Positions 60,723-64,000 of a stretch of DNA of 64,000 bases are shown here, in pieces. The stretch comes from Lysobacter panacisoli (lineage in GTDB: Bacteria; Pseudomonadota; Gammaproteobacteria; Xanthomonadales; Xanthomonadaceae). A program made the translations under genes and the position numbers. Where the stretch lies: the NCBI RefSeq assembly GCF_009765165.1, contig NZ_VLNU01000001.1:372001-436000 (forward strand). Reading direction: 5' to 3'. Positions within the stretch are counted from its first letter, which is position 1; every line of letters starts with the position of its first letter. Below the pieces are notes generated by a model that worked only from the letters and a program-made list of their open reading frames with translations, did no database searches and had not been told where the DNA came from.

Positions 60723-62000
60723 ATGAGTTTGTTCGTACTAGGCATCAATCACCAGACCGCACCGGTCAGCCTGCGCGAGCGGGTCGCGTTCTCGGCCGAC
60801 ACAGTGCCGGCCGCGCTCGATGCCCTGCGCACGTTGCCCGAGGTGCAGGAGGTCGCATTGCTGTCCACCTGCAACCGCACCGAGCTGTATGCCGTGTCGA
60901 ACGACGACGGCCAGGCGCTGGCCGACTGGCTGGCCACGCATCCCGACGAAGTCGGCGACCTGCACGCCTACCTCTACCGGCATCGCGACGCCGATGCCGT
61001 GCGCCACCTGTTCCGTGTCGCCACCGGGCTCGACTCGCTGGTGCTCGGCGAACCGCAGATTCTCGGCCAGGTGAAGGACGCCTGGTCGACCGCGCGCAAC
61101 GCGGGCACGCTCGGCAGCCAGCTCGACCGTCTTTTCCAGCACGCCTTCACCACCGCCAAGCGCGCGCGCACCGACACGCGCATCGGTGCCAACCCGGTAT
61201 CGGTGGCCTCGGCGGCGGTACGCCTGGCGCAGGAATCCTTCGCGCGGCTGGAAGATTCCACCGTGCTGATGATCGGCGCGGGCGAGACCATCGAACTGGC
61301 CGCGCGCCATCTGGTGCAGGCCAAGGCCAAGCGCCTGCTGATCGCCAACCGCACGCTTGCCCACGCGCAGGAACTCGCCACGCGCCACGGCGGCGTCGCG
61401 TTGCCGCTGACCGAACTCGACAAGCACCTGGGCGAAGCCGACGTGGTGATCTCCGCCACCGCCAGCCGCGACCCTGTCCTGCGCAAGCCGCAGGTCGCCG
61501 CCGCGCTGGCCACGCGCAGGCACCGGCCGATGCTGCTGCTCGACCTCGCCGTACCTCGCGACATCGCGCCCGACGTAGCCGACCTGAAGGACGTGTTCCT
61601 CTACACGGTCGACGATCTGGAACGCGCGATCGAGGATAACCGCCGCAGCCGCCGCGAAGCCGCGACCGAAGCCGAGGCCATCGTCGAACTGCAGGTCGCG
61701 CGTTTCACCGAAACGCTCGCCGCGAGCACGCGCACCGAACCGCTCAAGCGCCTGCGCGCGCACGGCGAAGCGGCCAAGGCCGACGTGCTGGCGAAAGCGC
61801 AGCAACAACTCGCGGCCGGGCAGGATCCGAACGAAGTCCTGAACTTCCTCGCGCACACGCTCACCAATCGCCTGCTGCATGCGCCGACCGTGGCGCTGCG
61901 CGAGGCCGCGCTGACCGGCAACGCCGAACTCGCACGCGCCGCCGACAAGCTCTTCGCCGCGGGCGAGGACGACGCGAAGAACGAGGACCGGGAAGCCTAG
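60723..62000 (+). CDS. hemA: Glutamyl-tRNA reductase
   Basis: 425 residues (E. coli 418). Reduces Glu-tRNA to glutamate semialdehyde, first step of C5 haem synthesis. The catalytic Cys is in [13 protein letters not shown] near residue 50, then [20 protein letters not shown] near 100 and the NADPH motif [17 protein letters not shown] near 180. C-terminal dimerisation domain complete. Confidence 0.97.
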   Translation: MSLFVLGINHQTAPVSLRERVAFSADTVPAALDALRTLPEVQEVALLSTCNRTELYAVSNDDGQALADWLATHPDEVGDLHAYLYRHRDADAVRHLFRVATGLDSLVLGEPQILGQVKDAWSTARNAGTLGSQLDRLFQHAFTTAKRARTDTRIGANPVSVASAAVRLAQESFARLEDSTVLMIGAGETIELAARHLVQAKAKRLLIANRTLAHAQELATRHGGVALPLTELDKHLGEADVVISATASRDPVLRKPQVAAALATRRHRPMLLLDLAVPRDIAPDVADLKDVFLYTVDDLERAIEDNRRSRREAATEAEAIVELQVARFTETLAASTRTEPLKRLRAHGEAAKADVLAKAQQQLAAGQDPNEVLNFLAHTLTNRLLHAPTVALREAALTGNAELARAADKLFAAGEDDAKNEDREA

Positions 62001-62052
62001 CGACCGCACCTGCGGTGGCACGGCCCTTCCCCCTCCTCCATTCTTCCCGTCC

Positions 62053-63138
62053 ATGACCCCGACGCTGCGCCGCAAACTCGAAGCCCTCGCCGAACGCCGC
62101 GAAGAACTCGAACGCCTCCTTTCCGACCCCGGCGTGATCGGCGACGCCGATCGCTTCCGCCGCTTCTCGCGCGAGTTCGCGCAGCTGGAGCCGGTGGCGA
62201 CGGCGTTGAAGGCCGAAGCGCAGGCGCGCAGCGATCTCGCCGCGGCCGAAGTGATGCGCGACGATCCCGAGCTCGCCGCGCTGGCCGAGGAAGAAATCGC
62301 GGCCACGCACGAACGGCTGGAACGACTCGATGCCGAACTGCTCGCGCACCTGATCCCGAAGGATGCGCGCGACGAAGGCGACATCTACCTGGAAGTGCGC
62401 GCCGGCACCGGCGGCGACGAAGCCGCGATCTTCGCCGGCGACCTGTTCCGCATGTACGCGCGCTATGCCGAACGCCAGGGCTGGCGCGTGGAGATCGAGT
62501 CGAGCAGTCCCGGCGAACACGGCGGCTTCAAGGAAGTGATCGCACGCGTCGAAGGACGCGGCGCGTATTCGCGACTGAAGTTCGAATCCGGCACGCATCG
62601 CGTGCAGCGCGTGCCGGAAACCGAATCGCAGGGCCGCATCCACACTTCCGCGGCGACGGTGGCGATCATCCCGGTGGAATCGGCAGGCGAGCCGATCGTC
62701 ATCAATCCCGCCGACCTGAAGGTCGATACGTTCCGCTCCAGCGGCGCCGGCGGCCAGCACGTCAACAAGACCGAATCGGCGATCCGCATCACCCACGTCC
62801 CCAGCGGACTGGTGGTGGAAAGCCAGACCGAACGCAGCCAGCACGCCAACCGCGACAACGCGATGAAGCGCCTGTCGGCCATGCTGGCTGAAGCGCAGGC
62901 GGCGAAGGCCGCGGCCGCGCAGGCCGAAACGCGCAAGCTGCAGGTCGGCAGCGGCGATCGCAGCCAGCGCATCCGCACCTACAACTTCCCGCAGGGCCGC
63001 ATCACCGACCACCGCGTCGAAGGCCTCACGCTCTACGACCTGCCCAATGTCCTGCAGGGCAGCCTCGACGAACTCGTCGGACGCCTGCAGCACGAACACC
63101 AGGCCGACGAACTCGCGCGGCTGACGCAGGAAGGCTGA
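62053..63138 (+). CDS. prfA: Peptide chain release factor 1
   Basis: 361 residues (E. coli 360). Reads UAA and UAG stops. The GGQ loop is in [20 protein letters not shown] near residue 234; the stop-reading region [14 protein letters not shown] has the PxT tripeptide of RF1. Downstream of hemA as in many gammaproteobacteria. No Shine-Dalgarno is clear before ATG 62053. Confidence 0.97.
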   Translation: MTPTLRRKLEALAERREELERLLSDPGVIGDADRFRRFSREFAQLEPVATALKAEAQARSDLAAAEVMRDDPELAALAEEEIAATHERLERLDAELLAHLIPKDARDEGDIYLEVRAGTGGDEAAIFAGDLFRMYARYAERQGWRVEIESSSPGEHGGFKEVIARVEGRGAYSRLKFESGTHRVQRVPETESQGRIHTSAATVAIIPVESAGEPIVINPADLKVDTFRSSGAGGQHVNKTESAIRITHVPSGLVVESQTERSQHANRDNAMKRLSAMLAEAQAAKAAAAQAETRKLQVGSGDRSQRIRTYNFPQGRITDHRVEGLTLYDLPNVLQGSLDELVGRLQHEHQADELARLTQEG

Positions 63139-63209
63139 GGCGGACGCGCCGGGCGGCTGACTACTGCGGTTGACTACAATCTGCCACCAGCCCCGAGGAC
63201 GAACGCCCC

Positions 63210-64000
63210 ATGCCCCTCGCGATCCAGCGCGCCACCCCCGCCGATCTCGATGCCGTCGTTCCACTGTTCGATGCATATCGCCAGTTCTACGAACAACCGT
63301 CCGACCTCGCGCGTGCGCGCCGCTTCCTCGAAGAACGCCTGCACAACAGCGAATCGGTGATCCTGCTGGCCACCGACCAGGGGCGCGCGGCAGGTTTCAC
63401 CCAGCTCTATCCGACGTTCTCGTCGGTGCGCACGGGACGGCTGTGGATCCTCAACGACCTCTACGTCGCCAGCGACGCGCGACGCAGCGGCGTCGGCCGT
63501 GCGTTGCTCGACGCGGCGGCCGCATTCGCGCGCGAGGACGGTGCGGTCGGCATCGCCCTGGAAACCACGCGCGATAACGCCACCGCGCGAGCGCTCTATT
63601 CCGCCGCGGGCTGGGAGGAAGCGCAGACGCAGTGGTATTCGCTGTCGTTCGCGCGGCCGTCGGCCGCCATCCACGGCGAAGCGCTGTTCTCCTATGGCAC
63701 GCTGCAGGATGCGAACGTGCAGCAACGCCTGTTCGGTCGCACCTTCACCGGCGCCGCCGATGCGCTCGCCGGCTACCGGATGGACTGGCTCGAGGAACGC
63801 GATCCCTCGGCGGTGAGTGCCAGCGGCATCGTGCGTCATCCGATCGTGCGCGCCAGCGGCGATCCGGCCGATCGCGTACCGGGCACCGTGCTGTACCTCA
63901 GCGCGGAGGAAATCGCGAAGGCCGACGAGTACGAGGCCGGCGATTATCGCCGCGTGCGCGTTCGCCTCGCCTCCGGTCTCGACGCCTGGCTGTACGAAGA
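63210..64000 (+). CDS. GNAT acetyltransferase fused to a gamma-glutamylcyclotransferase-like (AIG2/GGCT) domain, 3' end outside window
   Basis: Open from ATG 63210 to the window end, 263 codons without a stop. Residues 1-150 are a GNAT domain: IQRATPADLDAVVPLFDAYR start, LNDLYVASDARRSGVGRALL with the acetyl-CoA loop (R-R-S-G-V-G-R-A), and NATARALYSAAGWEEAQTQW. From about residue 157 a second fold begins: GEALFSYGTLQDANVQQRLF carries the YGTL signature of GGCT/AIG2 proteins, followed by PGTVLYLSAEEIAKADEYEA and GDYRRVRVRLASG, where the Glu of DEYE is the usual catalytic acid. One continuous frame, so a real fusion rather than two genes. A two-step enzyme or amine-modification and recycling role is possible; no function is assigned. 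Confidence 0.85.
   Translation, partial: MPLAIQRATPADLDAVVPLFDAYRQFYEQPSDLARARRFLEERLHNSESVILLATDQGRAAGFTQLYPTFSSVRTGRLWILNDLYVASDARRSGVGRALLDAAAAFAREDGAVGIALETTRDNATARALYSAAGWEEAQTQWYSLSFARPSAAIHGEALFSYGTLQDANVQQRLFGRTFTGAADALAGYRMDWLEERDPSAVSASGIVRHPIVRASGDPADRVPGTVLYLSAEEIAKADEYEAGDYRRVRVRLASGLDAWLYE

Overview
The window reads as a chromosomal stretch of a high-GC gammaproteobacterium of the Xanthomonadales, most like Lysobacter or a close relative. This is inferred from GC-rich codon use, a class II DAHP synthase, the gene order around the ribosomal genes and the protein sequences; no database search was possible. Almost all of it is core housekeeping DNA. I saw no phage, insertion sequence, CRISPR array, rRNA gene or obvious island.

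Layout. 1-2 kb: the end of a GstA-like glutathione transferase, an unrecognised two-part protein and a secreted HExxH protease. 2-10 kb: a propionate block (prpC and prpB on the minus strand, a divergent helix-turn-helix/citrate-synthase fusion, prpE), then malate dehydrogenase and an aspartate-type aminotransferase. 10-13 kb: three overlapping genes for envelope proteins (CsgG/LpoB-like protein, M48 protease, lipoprotein), then ppiB. 13.5-19.7 kb: typA, a DUF2127 membrane protein, a lipoprotein amidase, class II DAHP synthase and dsbB.

19.9-53.6 kb is one continuous minus-strand transcription and translation block. In transcription order it is tRNA-Tyr, tRNA-Gly, tRNA-Thr, tuf, tRNA-Trp, secE, nusG, rplK, rplA, rplJ, rplL, rpoB, rpoC, rpsL, rpsG, fusA, a second tuf, the complete S10 and spc operons with secY, and the alpha operon ending in rplQ. 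rpmJ is missing from its usual place after secY. Candidate promoters, an L10 leader, an S10 leader attenuator and many GC-rich intercistronic hairpins can be seen. The two tuf genes look identical, and the identity stops at the edges of the coding sequence.

53.7-60.6 kb is a minus-strand run of TPR protein, lolB, ispE, tRNA-Gln, prs, rplY, pth and ychF, carrying copies of a palindromic repeat. hemA and prfA lead away on the plus strand. The window closes in an open-ended gene that fuses a GNAT acetyltransferase to a gamma-glutamylcyclotransferase-like domain.

The items most worth a second look are the HTH-citrate synthase fusion facing prpB across a GATC-rich dyad, the GNAT-GGCT fusion, the three-gene envelope operon, the palindromic repeat family, and a 31-32-nt element shared by the S10 leader and the rpoC-rpsL gap.
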